NCBI GenBank assembly: GCA_940671915.1
Contig: CALNVZ010000174.1
Coordinates: 17,765,250 to 17,829,249 of the forward strand
DNA from: Paracentrotus lividus
Taxonomy: Eukaryota; Echinodermata; Echinoidea; Camarodonta; Echinidae
Length of the DNA stretch: 64,000 nt
Direction: 5' to 3'
The notes under the pieces are model-generated. The model ran no database searches. It saw only the letters and a program-made list of their open reading frames with translations, and was not told where the DNA came from. The position numbers and the translations under genes are program-made. The number at the start of each line of letters is the position of its first letter. The first letter of the stretch is position 1. This document shows positions 46,601 to 56,835 of this stretch, in pieces.

Positions 46601-49600
46601 TTCTGAATATTAAGGATTAAAAATTATATTCTTGGTGGGGGTAAGAAAGTAATGTGTGAAATTATTATAAAAAAAAAATAGTTAAATTCCATACCTTCTA
46701 TCATTGCCTACAACATCTAGATATCCTGGGGGTGGTAACTTAGACGTATCTAACTTTCCAATAGAGATCTGCTTGGTGTACGCAACAAGCTTCAACTTGT
46801 CTGTGTAAGTGAGATGGATCGCCTTTCCTTCAAATTCTGTAGGGGGAAAAGATTATGATCAAAATTAATATAAGGCAGGTAAAAGTGGATTGACAAACAT
46901 CTGATATTGATGATATCATTAGCAAATATCCTACTTTGTCTTTTCCGATAGCCAGGCTAGCGGCAGATCCATGCAAGGGCACGCAAATCACAGATTAATT
47001 CAAGCTATCTGTATCTAAAATCACCCATGGTTCCTGCATATATTTTTTTCACTCAATTTAATCACATAGACATCAGACATTGCTGCGTACATATTGATTG
47101 TATCAGTAACTTCCCGCATTTCCTGATTTTGAAAGTTCTTATTATTTTGGAAGCATGACCTCTTCATGCAAAATGTATGCAAAATATATGAAATGTAGAA
47201 AACTGTAGATACCGGTATTTTGTTGTACTAATGCATCTTAGGCCAAAATGTTGCACAAATGTGATTCATCATATCAAAATGAGACGAAAGTTGCCAGCAA
47301 AGAGTCAAGAACATCGGCAAAATAATCAACTTCTAATTTATACTTTCCCCTTTCTTGTTTTCACTCAATTTTTTTTTACAGAGCACATACACATTAAAAC
47401 ATTAAGGCCCATATTCTGAACTGAAGACTGAGTTTGTATGTGTCGCAAGTTCGTGCAAATCTATTGTGCGATCTTTTTGTCTGATGCATCAGTCAACATC
47501 AGACAAAAGGATCGCACAATAGCTTTGCACAAACTTGCGACTCATGCTTCGCTCCAGAATACGGGCCTATTGGTTTAGAATATTTATAAAAAAAAATCAT
47601 CCAAATTTGATATTTTTAATTGTGTTGCCAATTCAACCGACTCTTTACTCGCCAATTTTGGCGATTTTAGTGTCTCATTTTGATATGATGAATCATAATT
47701 AATACACATAAATACATATCTAATGAAGTACAAAAAATATTTTTTCAAAATACAGAATGTAATGTACATATATGTCAAGCATGTTATTAGTGTGCATCCT
47801 GAAACTTGTATATCATATCGAGTCACCAAAACAGTGGTATGTATTGATAAAATATAACACAACTGACTGTAACATGTACATATACATGTATGACATACAC
47901 ACTGTACATGTACCACATATTTCTAGGAAGTCTCTTTGGACTACCTTAAACGTTATAATAAAGTAGATGGTTATGTGAGCTCATTCTTGGATACCAGCAA
48001 TTATGCATGCCTGGCCTTGTTTACATGTTATTAGTCAGCACTGGAGGAAAATAGGTGTACATATCACTGTCTGCATATACGTTTAATCTAAAAAAGCAAC
48101 ATATTACACAATGCTAAGAATAGTTTACAATTCTATTAAATCAAAATTGTATCGGCTGAATAGTGTGAGCAGACGTATACCGTATTAAAAAAAAAAGTAG
48201 TTGCCTCCAAATCAATATAGCACACCTTTGGCAGATCTATTGTATTATGTGATTGACCAATTGGTCACAAATATCACAACATGCAATAAATATTGCTACC
48301 TTACAATACAAGAAAATTTACAGTAGGGCCTATTGTACGGTTAGAATAGCCACACTACACTCAAGCCCATAATATGCAATAATAATCCAGTTGTATCATG
48401 GATGGATTCAGACATACAGTAAGCTAAAAGAGCAATTTCTCTTTTAATACACACAACTCCAAAAACACAATTCTTATGTCTCCTGATAAGCAATTAAAAA
48501 TTGAAAATATCTTCCTTTCTACATGTAGGTACATTGAATATATCCAATTGAAATTTTAACCAGTAACAAAATGATCCAAGTCCTTCTGAAGAAATGAGAT
48601 GGATGAGATGTACAAGCTCTAATGAGCCTTTATAGACAAAGCAAACAGCTGCGATCCTGAATAACAAAGTACCACAACCAATTACACGTTCATGTAGACT
48701 CAAGAAACCCATCAGCTCCATCAATTACATAACAAACATGATCATCTCTTCCCTCATCAAACTCTATCTTCTAATGGCTTCAAGCTTACCACACAAACAC
48801 AGTGCATGGAGCAGCTTCAAAAATCACATCTCATTAGGAGCTTAAATCTACCTTTTAGACATCAATTGTGGCATTCATTGTCACAAGAAAGTGAAGCTGT
48901 ATTAGAAACTCACAATTAGTGTTCATCTGAATCAAATGTTATGTTGGTGCTCAGCAATTGATACAATACCTGCGACGATGGCAAGATGCAGAAAATTAAT
49001 CTTGCTACTTCAAAAGCCAGATGACGGAGGAGAGCTAAGGTCATGTGTAGCAGTAGACGGGCGGAAATGTTAATGAAGTGATAGGGAGAGCAGGCAATTT
49101 CTCTGTGGCTGGATATGCGCTCTGTTTATTGCAGCCAACCATAAAGGGATATTCCATTTTATTTGAGGTTGGATTTTGATTCACACTTAATGAGGGACTT
49201 GACCCTGAACAAAAAGCTACATTTCCATGTTTACAATGACCATTGATGTAAAAGCTTGCTGTATTGTAAATGCAGTACTGCAATCTACAATTTGTTGTTA
49301 CAAAATGTGAAATTTATTTAATAACAAGCTGCCAACTGTAGTTGATTACTGAGAGAAAAATAGAACAAAGAAATAAATAATTTTTTTTTCTTCTGGATTT
49401 GCAATAATCCAGTATGTCTTTTATTTACCAAAAACCAGTATCAAAATCACTTAATAGTATTCCAGTTTTGCATTCCAAATTTTTTTGGCTGAATCATTTT
49501 CAAAATTTCTCACAAACATTTATCAGATTAAACATTGCTGGATGTTTTGAAATGGAATGCACACAGATTTACATGTAGATTATAGATATACATGTTAATA

Positions 49601-50910
49601 TCAAAACAACATACCTTATGTATACAAAATAATCTGTGCAAAGTAGGGTTGTGAGTACACAAAATTCACGAACAAAATACAAGTAACAATTTGTCACAAG
49701 TAGTTGTAATTTCTGCTGTGTTTTATTTCTACAATTTTCCTCAAACATTTAATAAAACATTTTAAAAAAAAATATATTTCATTTCTAGGCTTGAGTTGAC
49801 CTTTAAAAAAATGCAATTGCAGCATTTACTGCTTTTTATTTTTTTATTTGATATTTTTTTTTACTTAAAGCCAAGCTTTAGTACTTACAGCCAAGCTTTA
49901 GTACTTACAGCCAAAATAATTTGAGATAAATCTGTAAGATATGTCCTCACATTGTTCCATTAACATATACATATGCCTACACAAGATTATATTCACGTTT
50001 CGATAATGATTTCAGGAGAAATGTTGAAAAAATATTGAAACAGTCCGTCAAATTGAGACTTGGAGTAGACCGCTATATCGCCACAAGTCACGGCACAACA
50101 TTCACACGCAGATCCGGTGCGAACCGCGTGCACATGATATACCCATAGACTTTCCACGTGGCCGTGTTAATCACGCATGTGCTTTGACGGGCTGTCCAAG
50201 TACAGAAATTATGCTTATTATGCTCTTTTCTCAGCAAATATGCAATTTTATGTAAATTCCTTTGGTGTGTAGTATTTATTTACTATGCTTTAGATTCTGG
50301 AATGAACAAGAATGTTTCGATTTATTTCGTCATGACTACTATTCTAGATTATCTTTAACAAAATATTTTCATGGGTTGTTTATTTTTTTTCTTCCCCCCC
50401 CCCTTTTTTTCTTTCTTTTTTCTTGTTTCTTTTTTTTTTCTTGTTGCATATTAAACAATTTTGCGAGATATTGTCAGAACAGTGGGGTTTAGTGATGCGT
50501 GGCATTGGTGAGCTGAGAGAGGTATCATTAGAATGGTAATTAGTTGAACTTTCCAGTGATATAAACTTTATAATAGTTGAACCACAGTGATATTTTTTTT
50601 TAATTATTGGTGATAAACTTGGGTTTCCTTTTTTTTTTAAATACAGCCCATATTTTTCACTTCCCATCATTGACAAGACATGCATGTGTAAAATATTTCC
50701 AACCAATAATGTACATGTATGTATTAGTCAAAATACAATCCAAAACTAGTTCATAGTGATGAGTTTAGACTTTCACATATTTAGATTGCGAGTACTCATT
50801 TGTAGTCTACTGCTCATGTGCATACTGTGTAATTTTAAAATAGGAATAAATCATTTTATTCAGTAATAGACAACCTTTTTTTCCATGTACATAAGTATGC
50901 AATCCCAATA

Positions 50911-50944
<34 letters not shown>

Positions 50945-53900
50945 TGGTTTTATTTACCCAGGGTAGCCACTTCAGTTCTGATAACTGTTCTCCCAGTGGG
51001 CCCTGCATGATGTTATTATTACCCCCAAGCTCCTTGCAGGATATACATTATTATAAAATTATTGATGATCATGCCAGTATCATAATTCAATTATTCAGAG
51101 TAAATTTATAACATTCTAGTCAAAAATTGAAAGTAAAAGGAATAAACAGAAATCAAACAAAGTTTTGGATGGTCAACTATTTTGTAAAAAGCACTCACTG
51201 ACTATAAAAGCTCCCACTTATAAAGTTGTATCAACATACAGTTGTGCTCATAAGTATTCATACCCGTCATTTTTTACAGTTTTTTTAGTTGTGCTGTTAA
51301 CTTGATGTGTTTTGTCCAACTTTCTGGTGATTAGTATGCTACCAACAACTGAACAATTAGGAAAATTTGAAATTTTGACAAATTTGGTATCCCAGGGGTA
51401 TTTTATTGACAGATATATGGAAAACACCATGTTCATAAGTATTCATACCCTAGGTGTTCTCAATCCAATTTATTGCTTGATAGCCACAATTTTAAAGTTA
51501 TTTTCTCGAAATAACCACCTGAAATAGTTCTGGTAAGTGTCCAGAGCCTTTTTTCAGGCTTTCTGTGGGGTTTGTCCTAGGAGTCCTTTGTCAAACCTCC
51601 AGGCTGACTCAGGTTGCATGGTCTTCGAGCCATCATGTGAGTCTGCAGCTCCATAGACACATTTCTCTGAGATTTTTGTCAGGACTTTGGATTTTTCACT
51701 TCGGAACATTAATATCAGTGTTGCTGAAATACAATAATCCCAGTTCAAGATGTCTTCTTGAAATGCTAAATAAGCCTCCCTTAAGGCCCTAAATTATCCA
51801 CAATGCATAACCAAGGTCAGTATGGAAATCACAGACCAGCCAGAGATGAAGGTATCGCAAAGCGAATACTGCATAGAGGAAGATCTGTAGGCCTATAGAA
51901 ACTGCCTCATAAAGACCCAAAATTTGCAGTCAGACCCACCAGTTTTCTTCTTTACTGGGAGCAATGGAAATCTATAAAGAATATGAGGCATCCTGACAAA
52001 GACGATTTTATTAAGATACTTGATGAAAACATGCAGAAGTATTCTTATAAAGGTTAATTTGGACAGCACTGGACATACCATAATGACAATGTTCTAACTC
52101 ATAATGGCCAATTTAGTCAAGAAGTGGATCAAGGACAATCGTAATGAACGATCTGGAGTGGAAACTTTGAAAGCCTGACAAGAATCCCACTGGAAATGTG
52201 TCTGGGAAGGTGAAGACTCTCATGATGGCTCAAAGATCATGCAACCGAGTCAGCCTGGAGGTTCTACCGAGGACTCACAGGACAAACCCCACAGAGGACC
52301 TGAAGAAAGGCTGTGGATACTTGCAAGAACTATTTCAGCTGGTCATTTCTTTAAAAATCTTTACAATCGTGGTTTGGACCGAGTATCCCTCGGATATGAA
52401 TACTTAAATGAACATGGTGTTTTCCATAAATCTGTCAATAAAATACAAAATTTGACAAAATTTCAAATTTTCCTAATTGTTCAGTTGTTGGTAGCATACT
52501 TATGACCAGAAAGTGTGACAAAACACATCCAGTTAGCAGCACAACTAAAAAAAAAATTGAAAAATGACAGGGGTATGAATACTTACATGTATGAGCACAA
52601 CTGTACATTGCATCATCTCTTGTTATTAGGGTAAAACGATATTTGCTCTTTTTTTTCCCAACTTCTGTATTCATCATTCTTGTTTCCATCATAACGAATC
52701 ATGTTGTCAAATCATTGTGCAACTTTTCATCAAAATTTTTTAGTATGTACATGTACGAGTGATGCATTTATGCAAGCATAAATTAAGTTCAAAATTTTTT
52801 TGTTAATCAAATAGGGTTGTTTCGTAATGTATTCATTTATGCATGACGTCATCGAGGATTGGACAACAGAACGGTGCAAGCATGCGCTAGTAGATGACGA
52901 ACAGTACGTATTTCCCATTACAAATCATGATTTTGCACATCATGTTCATATTTCACCCTTATTTTCCACATTTGTTGATGATTATGATTTAAACCCTGTT
53001 TACCTTTATGGATATATTGCCGTGTTATCAAAATAAGCTTGATGTTGAAAATATGATATAATTTCTCTTAAAAATACGAATTTATAAGCTGATTTGGTCA
53101 TTTCCTAACTCAGCCTCGCCGCTTCATGCGCGTTGCGCAGCATGACTTATTTTCAGAGTGCGCATCCATGCCGAGCTATTATAATATAGATATATTGACT
53201 GCTTTGAGGGACATGGTCGTTTCTATACTGGTCAAGGGAATCTCCGCATCTGCTATAACCCAAGACGCAGGATCGGCGGCGTTATGGCAGATTCGGAGAT
53301 TCCCGAGACCAGTCTAGAAACGACCATGTCCCGAAATAAAAGCAGTCCAATATATATTTTATATGCCGAATCTAAAACACAAACATGGTCTAATTTTGAC
53401 GATCTAGATTCTAAAATAGGCTAACGTTAGATCTAGACTAGCTAGACTAGACTCTAGAATCATGAAAGTTAAGTCAGTTCGAGCCTCTGGCTCTGCAGGC
53501 ACAATGCATGCTCACCACACGCACACAGGCAACACATTTGCATTCTACTTACAACTACTGCAAACTGCAAAAAGGAAGCACCCTCCAGATTAACTCTAAA
53601 TCGCTTGTTTAGATCAACATCGTCATCGGAATTCAGGCTTAACGCTCAACTAGAAATCTGGGATCCGTTCTAGCGCGACGAAAGAATTTGTCTACGCTGC
53701 GCGCACGCGCGTTGACGCACAAGCAGCGGAGTTGTCTAAAATTATCGACCAAATCGCGCCACAAATTATGGTATCTGAAATAAAGCGCATGCGCAGCAGC
53801 CTTGCAACGTAAACAAATGGGATCGCACTATGCCATGGGCAAAAAGTACTGTAATGTTCTATTGACCGGTAAAACCGGGAAAAAGTCTATGGGGCCATAG

Positions 53901-56450
53901 GTCAGATTATGACTGCACTTTCAACCAATCAGAAGACAGGATTATTAAAGATTTTAAAATGAGGTATATAATGCCTAATAATGCCTAATTTAAAGAGATC
54001 ATGGTAGGCAATAATTTATTTGATTAGACGCACTGATCTGCCTATATTTTTCCCTTTCCAAAGTCTTAAATTCATTTATATACTTCTGTACATTTTTACC
54101 TTATTATTGATGGTTTTTGTTCAAAATGTCCGATCTATTCTGTGAAGGCATTCGAGAATAAAAGGATCACTCCATTTTTTATGGGAGTAAACAAAATACA
54201 AATTAGTAATGTGTCTACATTTTAATTACAAAGTTTTTATATAAGTTAAAGCAAACATAATAAAATTATAAATACTCCGCATTATTACCCCACAAAAAAA
54301 TTCATAGTGGTCGACTAGTACTTTTATTTTGGAAAGTGGGGGGGGGGTGAAAATACCTCCGCATTATGGTACAAGACATCGACAATACACAGTAACAATC
54401 GACCATTTTTTCATGCCGTGACTCTTACAAAATAATTTTCTGATTTTCGGTTATTCGTACATTGTTTCAAAACTCCATCCATTATTTTCTGTATATTCCG
54501 TGATGGTAAGTTTTTTATTGGAAATTACTGTGTTAATAAAACATATCATCATTTCATTATGTGAAACATGCCGTCCAATCCACCATGTCGTTTTCAAAGT
54601 TTTCAAAGAGCAGCAAAACATGCAGAACTCTAACCTCACGCGCAGTCGTCTGCCATTAGATGTGGCACACTCTCGCTCGATCATACGCTACGTGCAAGAA
54701 TTGCGTGTACATCAGTCATGTCATTGCTTGAAACCGTACTCGAAACTTGACTTTTTCAAATAAAACTTTTCAGGTTTTCAGCGACAGGCTTTGTAAATGG
54801 CAAGGCAATAGGTATATGGACGTAGAGCTATGTTCACAAACATAGTCAAATGGCAGATTTTGAAAATAAGAGTGAAATAAGAGCATAATGTCACACGAAA
54901 CATCGTGACTGCAATAGGAAACACATGTAGTGCGTCCTCTGCTCGCGTGTTCGTTATCCAACCATGGTCAATTCTCGGTTACGCAACCAGGCGCCGAAAC
55001 TACCCTATTTAGTAGGTTTAAGGTCATTTAGCATTCCTAAAAATTATGCACATAAGATAGCGGGTAACGTATTGAACAACCATTGAATTGCATTATATGT
55101 CAAGTGGAATGTAGCTTGAAATTGTGTTTGTACACAACCCAACATATGAAAACTTTCTTGTGTATATATTTCTAGGAGGTATCTGTTCTCTGACATCTGA
55201 ATGTATTATTTGATCATACCTAGTACCTGAGGCTGCAATCACATTTAATTAAGGACATGTGTTTTCAACTTGCCACCCAAAAAGGGTGGTTTTGTTACGC
55301 TTTTCCAAATTTTGTTCCAGATAATGTATGATATCTTGGCTAATTAGAGGAGTATTGCCATGAAATTGGTGTTATTTGAAAGCTGAATGCAAGCTCTTTC
55401 AGACCTGTAAATATGAGCGTTCTCGTACTTGAAATCGCGACACCGCACGCGATAGAATACAAAAAGGCGAGGGTGGTTGAGGGGGTGGGGGAAGAGGAGG
55501 GGGGAAGGGGTACACACAAAGTCTATAGTATGGGATTTCGCACCTTCCATCATCATAACCATGATAACTTTATGGATATTTATATTTGTGCTGTGAGCTT
55601 TTAGGACTTTATAGCTTAGAGTCTCATGCATTTTTTGATACCGCAGTTATAAAGTTCCAGCCATTTAGTAATGCGCAGTTTCCAAATTTCGTTGCGCTGC
55701 GCGCAGTTCAAATGACAATTTACCCATTGACTGTGTATTGTATATAAAGTAACTCAATACCACTCATAATACGATGTCAATACTTTAGTATTGACCTCGT
55801 GGACCAAACTGCCATATTTTGGTGAAAATTTTGCAACCTTGTCAATGTTGTTTTATCTGAGGTTTTTCTCCTTTTTGCAATAACTTTCAGCTCCAAAATT
55901 AAGTAGTAGCATATGTCTATGTCATTATAAGACACAGTGAATTGGTTTTGGATCAATTTCAAATCAAAATCATGAAGAAAAAAAATTAAAACATCACTTA
56001 TTTTTTTACCCTTTCCCGCCCAAAAACGTGCGGGGGAAATTTTCACAAAGTGGACTTTAAAAAATAATATTTCATCCAAGAAGAAAGAAAGAAAACTCAA
56101 AACATCAGGGATAGTGAAAGGAACATTCGGTATACTCTACTCTAGGACAAGGCCAATTATGATTGACCATGCATATAAAAGTGTAAGTTAAGTGGGACAA
56201 GGCACACATACCATACACAAATTAAAATAGATGGGACTAGAATTAACTATTGAGTGAGTATTTTAATGAATAAAATCAACTTACCCTTATAGAAGGTGAG
56301 ACATAATTTGTATAAATCATTTAGTACAAATCCACTCTTCCTCACAATATCTGGAACATCTTCACTTGTAATTGATGGATCTGTAACCGATTGAGAATCG
56401 TCGTCAAGTAGCGGCGTTAGGCCGTCGGGTGAGACACGAAAGTCAGACAT
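22410..56450 (-). CDS. ACBD3: Golgi resident protein ACBD3 (GCP60), nine exons
   Basis: ACBD3 is a peripheral Golgi scaffold. Its GOLD domain binds giantin, and its Q-rich helices recruit PI4-kinase beta. Exons on the minus strand, 5' to 3', are 56450-56285, 46836-46695, 45333-45256 (probable), 34723-34598, 27741-27654, 26854-26707, 25067-24936, 23689-23387 and 22657-22410. They sum to 1431 nt (476 aa plus stop) with every junction phase-compatible; human ACBD3 is 528 aa. Domain order is N-terminal [11 protein letters not shown], acyl-CoA-binding domain about 40-125, charged coiled coil about 110-172, Q-rich domain 171-249, acidic linker, GOLD domain 294-465 ([46 protein letters not shown]). 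The start codon context is ATCAACATGTC. A short extension ([14 protein letters not shown]) follows the usual YYTR terminus. Confidence 0.92.
23387..23689 (-). CDS. ACBD3: ACBD3 exon 8 (first half of GOLD domain)
   Basis: The largest exon. It carries [52 protein letters not shown] and the acidic patch [11 protein letters not shown], all strongly conserved GOLD-domain signatures. The donor is GGGG|GTGAGT. Confidence 0.92.
24936..25067 (-). CDS. ACBD3: ACBD3 exon 7 (acidic linker)
   Basis: Encodes a low-complexity linker, including [20 protein letters not shown] and ending NIPLNSD. Acceptor is TTGTTTACAG, donor GATG|GTAAGA, phases 1/1. Confidence 0.85.
25378..26143. mobile_element. Non-autonomous DNA transposon (MITE), copy 1
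   Basis: A 766-bp element in ACBD3 intron 7-8 territory, just upstream of exon 7. Ends are GGGCAGTTCCAAG and its exact inverse CTTGGAACTGCCC. It is flanked by CCTT on both sides (25374-25377 and 26144-26147), a 4-bp target duplication. The interior repeats GGTTACGGAGTGAC. No transposase frame is present. A second copy lies inverted at 61295. Confidence 0.85.
26707..26854 (-). CDS. ACBD3: ACBD3 exon 6 (Q-rich, PI4KB-binding helix)
   Basis: Encodes [19 protein letters not shown] followed by a polyglutamine run and the tail TMENQT. The donor is ACAG|GTAAGA. The [11 protein letters not shown] segment corresponds to the helix that contacts PI4-kinase beta in the human protein. Confidence 0.9.
27246..27595. 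mobile_element. SINE-like unit inside a small inverted-repeat element
   Basis: Outer ends CTCCTGGACAATTACTACCC (about 27256) and GGGGTAGTTGTCCTAG (27570) are inverted relatives. Inside, 27345-27530 has GTGAGATGAATGGGTACC and AAGCACTGTATAAATG and ends in a TTATTATTATCATTA tail, which resembles dispersed SINE-type units of echinoderm genomes. The family assignment is from memory. Confidence 0.45.
27654..27741 (-). CDS. ACBD3: ACBD3 exon 5 (start of Q-rich domain)
   Basis: Encodes [20 protein letters not shown] then [10 protein letters not shown]. The LQF and QYP landmarks line up with the Q domain of vertebrate ACBD3. It ends in phase 0 at CAGCAG|GTAAAC. Confidence 0.88.
31301..31662. repeat. 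Polypyrimidine (CTT-rich) tract
   Basis: About 360 bp of almost pure C/T on the plus strand, purine-rich in the ACBD3 transcript. It contains stop codons in the minus frames, so it is not a duplicate of the similarly purine-rich coiled-coil exon at 34598-34723. Confidence 0.75.
31700..32165. mobile_element. Tc1/mariner-type MITE
   Basis: A 466-bp element with inverted ends CAGTCTGTGTCAAAT... and ...TTTGACACAGACTG, extending about 25 bp to GGTACA/TGTACC. It is flanked by TA at 31698-31699 and 32166-32167, the mariner-type target duplication. No coding capacity. Confidence 0.75.
32350..33500. repeat. Diverged tandem duplication, about 591-bp period
   Basis: Unit 1 (32350-32907) and unit 2 (32941-33500) align over their length, sharing ATTCTTTGAAAAGTGAACCT, GTCTGAAGTTTCATGAA and CATGCTCATTTGCATAA, with substitutions and small indels. 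Both end in a GGTCACACACG-type word. The segment lies within ACBD3 intron 4. Confidence 0.75.
32711..34555. repeat. Dispersed array of the word GTCACACACGTGACC
   Basis: Exact copies of the 15-mer start at about 32712, 32873, 34142, 34166, 34361 and 34541, with one reverse-complement copy at 32892-32906. Degenerate copies occur near 33307 and 33464. Each contains the E-box CACGTG and GGTCA/TGACC half-sites. Spacing is irregular, so this is not a satellite. Confidence 0.8.
34598..34723 (-). CDS. ACBD3: ACBD3 exon 4 (charged coiled coil)
   Basis: The exon is 126 nt and encodes an uninterrupted E/R/K/Q helix ([18 protein letters not shown]..., ending AERLREEQQ), the equivalent of the vertebrate ACBD3 charged region. 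Acceptor is TTCATATAG, donor AAAG|GTCAGT. Confidence 0.9.
36274..36585. repeat. Palindromic cassette at the left side of the DIRS element
   Basis: 36274-36328 and 36531-36585 are exact 55-bp inverted repeats (beginning ATAAAAATTACAATC). Between them is one full copy of the DIRS terminal repeat. The outer part of the repeat is not shared with the right end of the DIRS element, so the cassette has its own termini. Confidence 0.75.
36624..37557 (-). pseudogene. DIRS tyrosine recombinase remnant
   Basis: Three overlapping frames together encode a YR domain: [20 protein letters not shown] with FYL (catalytic Tyr) in the last, [14 protein letters not shown] upstream, and AIRPGAS carrying the expected arginine. 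Frame changes between the pieces make it a pseudogene. Confidence 0.75.
37629..39189 (-). pseudogene. DIRS reverse transcriptase / RNase H remnant
   Basis: RT fragments include [16 protein letters not shown] (substrate-positioning region) and [15 protein letters not shown]. RNase H fragments include [49 protein letters not shown] and [14 protein letters not shown]. The pieces sit in at least four frames with internal stops. Confidence 0.75.
39636..41025 (+). pseudogene. Degenerate LINE (non-LTR) reverse transcriptase
   Basis: Successive fragments on the plus strand cover an RT domain in order: [70 protein letters not shown] (the ADD catalytic box), [19 protein letters not shown] and a C-terminal [14 protein letters not shown] before a stop near 41022. 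Several frameshifts and stops make it dead. Motif style is CR1/L2/jockey-like; the clade is not fixed. An A/T-rich 3' tail may extend to about 41320. Confidence 0.85.
42138..42490. repeat. Tandem duplication, about 177 and 162-bp units
   Basis: The anchor CCTGTAGCTGTTGGCACCA occurs at 42138 and 42315, with a diverged start again at 42477. Each unit ends in a GAGCTTCTATATAA-type segment. An open frame of 143 codons (42165-42596) runs through it but reflects the T/C-rich repeat and is not called as a gene. Confidence 0.7.
45256..45333 (-). CDS. ACBD3: Probable ACBD3 exon 3 (divergent ACB helix 4)
   Basis: This 78-nt open segment lies between a good acceptor (TACGTGCAG) and a weak donor (CG|GTTACT). 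It enters with a split AG|G codon and leaves with CG, exactly the phases needed to join exons 2 and 4. It encodes [20 protein letters not shown] and then RDEVAR, a helix running into the coiled coil. The canonical tryptophan-containing ACB helix-4 motif is absent, so the call rests on phase, position and helicity. Confidence 0.5.
45688..46260. mobile_element. MITE / foldback element in ACBD3 intron 2
   Basis: The left part (AAGGGGAAGTTCACCCTGG; AAAGTTTTGATTCTGT) returns in reverse complement at the right (ACAGAATCAAAACTTT; CAGTTCCCTTTGACA), with matching TTGAAGAAAA and AAATATGAGTGAA blocks. This gives arms of about 170-240 bp around a spacer. Confidence 0.6.
46695..46836 (-). CDS. ACBD3: ACBD3 exon 2 (acyl-CoA-binding domain core)
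   Basis: Entered in phase 1 after CCCCTACAG and left at AGAAG|GTATGG. It encodes [20 protein letters not shown], then TKQISIGKL and [13 protein letters not shown], matching ACB helices 2-3 up to the conserved NDR. Confidence 0.9.
47406..47567. mobile_element. 162-bp palindromic MITE
   Basis: Ends GGCCCATATTCTGAA and CCAGAATACGGGCC are inverted. The core GTCGCAAGTTCGTGCAAA ... TTTGCACAAACTTGCGAC forms a near-perfect stem of more than 40 bp, with a loop around CATCAGTCAA (about 47486-47495). Confidence 0.75.
50912..50943. repeat. (AAT)n microsatellite
   Basis: About ten AAT/ATA units in an uninterrupted run. Confidence 0.85.
51239..52603. mobile_element. Tc1/mariner-type transposon with very long inverted arms
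   Basis: Ends CAGTTGTGCTCATAAGTATT and ...GAGCACAACTG are flanked by TA (51237-51238; 52604-52605). The arms run about 51239-51705 and 52150-52603. Within each arm the end motif recurs about 200 bp inside (TTCATAAGTATTCATACCC), an IR/DR arrangement. The centre keeps a transposase trace on the plus strand (YHNDNVLTH, then [11 protein letters not shown]), matching the second catalytic region of Tc1 transposases. It is broken by frameshifts and stops. Confidence 0.75.
53192..53355. mobile_element. Hairpin MITE, stem about 70 bp
   Basis: ATATTGACTGCTTTGAGGGA... GAATCTCCGCATCTGC on the left pairs with GCAGATTCGGAGATTC ... AAAGCAGTCCAATATAT on the right, around a loop of about 25 bp near 53260-53285. 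The flanks are AT-rich and no clear duplication was fixed. Confidence 0.65.
53401..54941. repeat. Duplicated block, clean copy
   Basis: About 1.54 kb that reappears in the same order and orientation at 62277-64000. It contains no recognisable exon. This copy is compact and lacks the scattered extra bases of the other. Confidence 0.75.
56285..56450 (-). CDS. ACBD3: ACBD3 exon 1
   Basis: The exon encodes 55 residues plus one base, from [18 protein letters not shown] to [10 protein letters not shown], and ends at [19 protein letters not shown] matches the conserved start of vertebrate ACBD3, and [13 protein letters not shown] is helix 1 of the acyl-CoA-binding fold. Confidence 0.88.
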
Positions 56451-56782
56451 GTTGATCACCGCCACGTAGCAGGCGGTCGGTCGTTGCGATACTACGTACG
56501 ATCGAGTACCGGTATTTGTATACGAGTGGGGATCGCCCACATATATCCATGGGATTATCAACTCGACGTCAAAAGCCGGTTGTCAGCATCAAGGACGTCA
56601 ACATCAACAGTCATCACAGGGTCACAAATTATTTATATGTTTTTAGTATTAGACATAAAATTCTTGCAAGGAGACTTAAACCCTTTTATACATAAATCAC
56701 ATACGTTATAAAATAATGATTTTTAAAAATTCTTCATCCCAAAACTTTGAACTCAAAATTTGGGAAATCCCCGCCCTGCTGC

Positions 56783-56791
56783 GCCCCGCCC
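56783..56791 (-). promoter_or_regulatory. GC box (Sp1/KLF type) upstream of ACBD3
   Basis: GGGCGGGGC on the minus strand, about 330 bp upstream of the ACBD3 ATG, in one of the few GC-rich spots of the intergenic region. It is consistent with a TATA-less housekeeping promoter. The transcription start is not visible from sequence alone. Confidence 0.35.
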
Positions 56792-56835
56792 ATCTCCTTT
56801 TTGCGACTTCACTCTCCTCATCCCCTAGCGCGCGA

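Larger units (their letters stand above)
46837..56284. other. ACBD3 intron 1 (9.4 kb), no further exon seen
   Basis: Contains the 47406 MITE, a 20-bp tandem doublet (AGCCAAGCTTTAGTACTTAC, about 49870-49910), an (AAT)n run (about 50912-50943), a Tc1-type foldback (51239-52603), a hairpin element (about 53192-53355) and the first copy of a duplicated block (53401-54941). No frame here has exon-like borders that I can defend. Confidence 0.5.

Noticed and set aside
50912..50943. CRISPR-like repetition
   Set aside because: It is a plain AAT microsatellite; the window is eukaryotic and no repeat-spacer structure exists.
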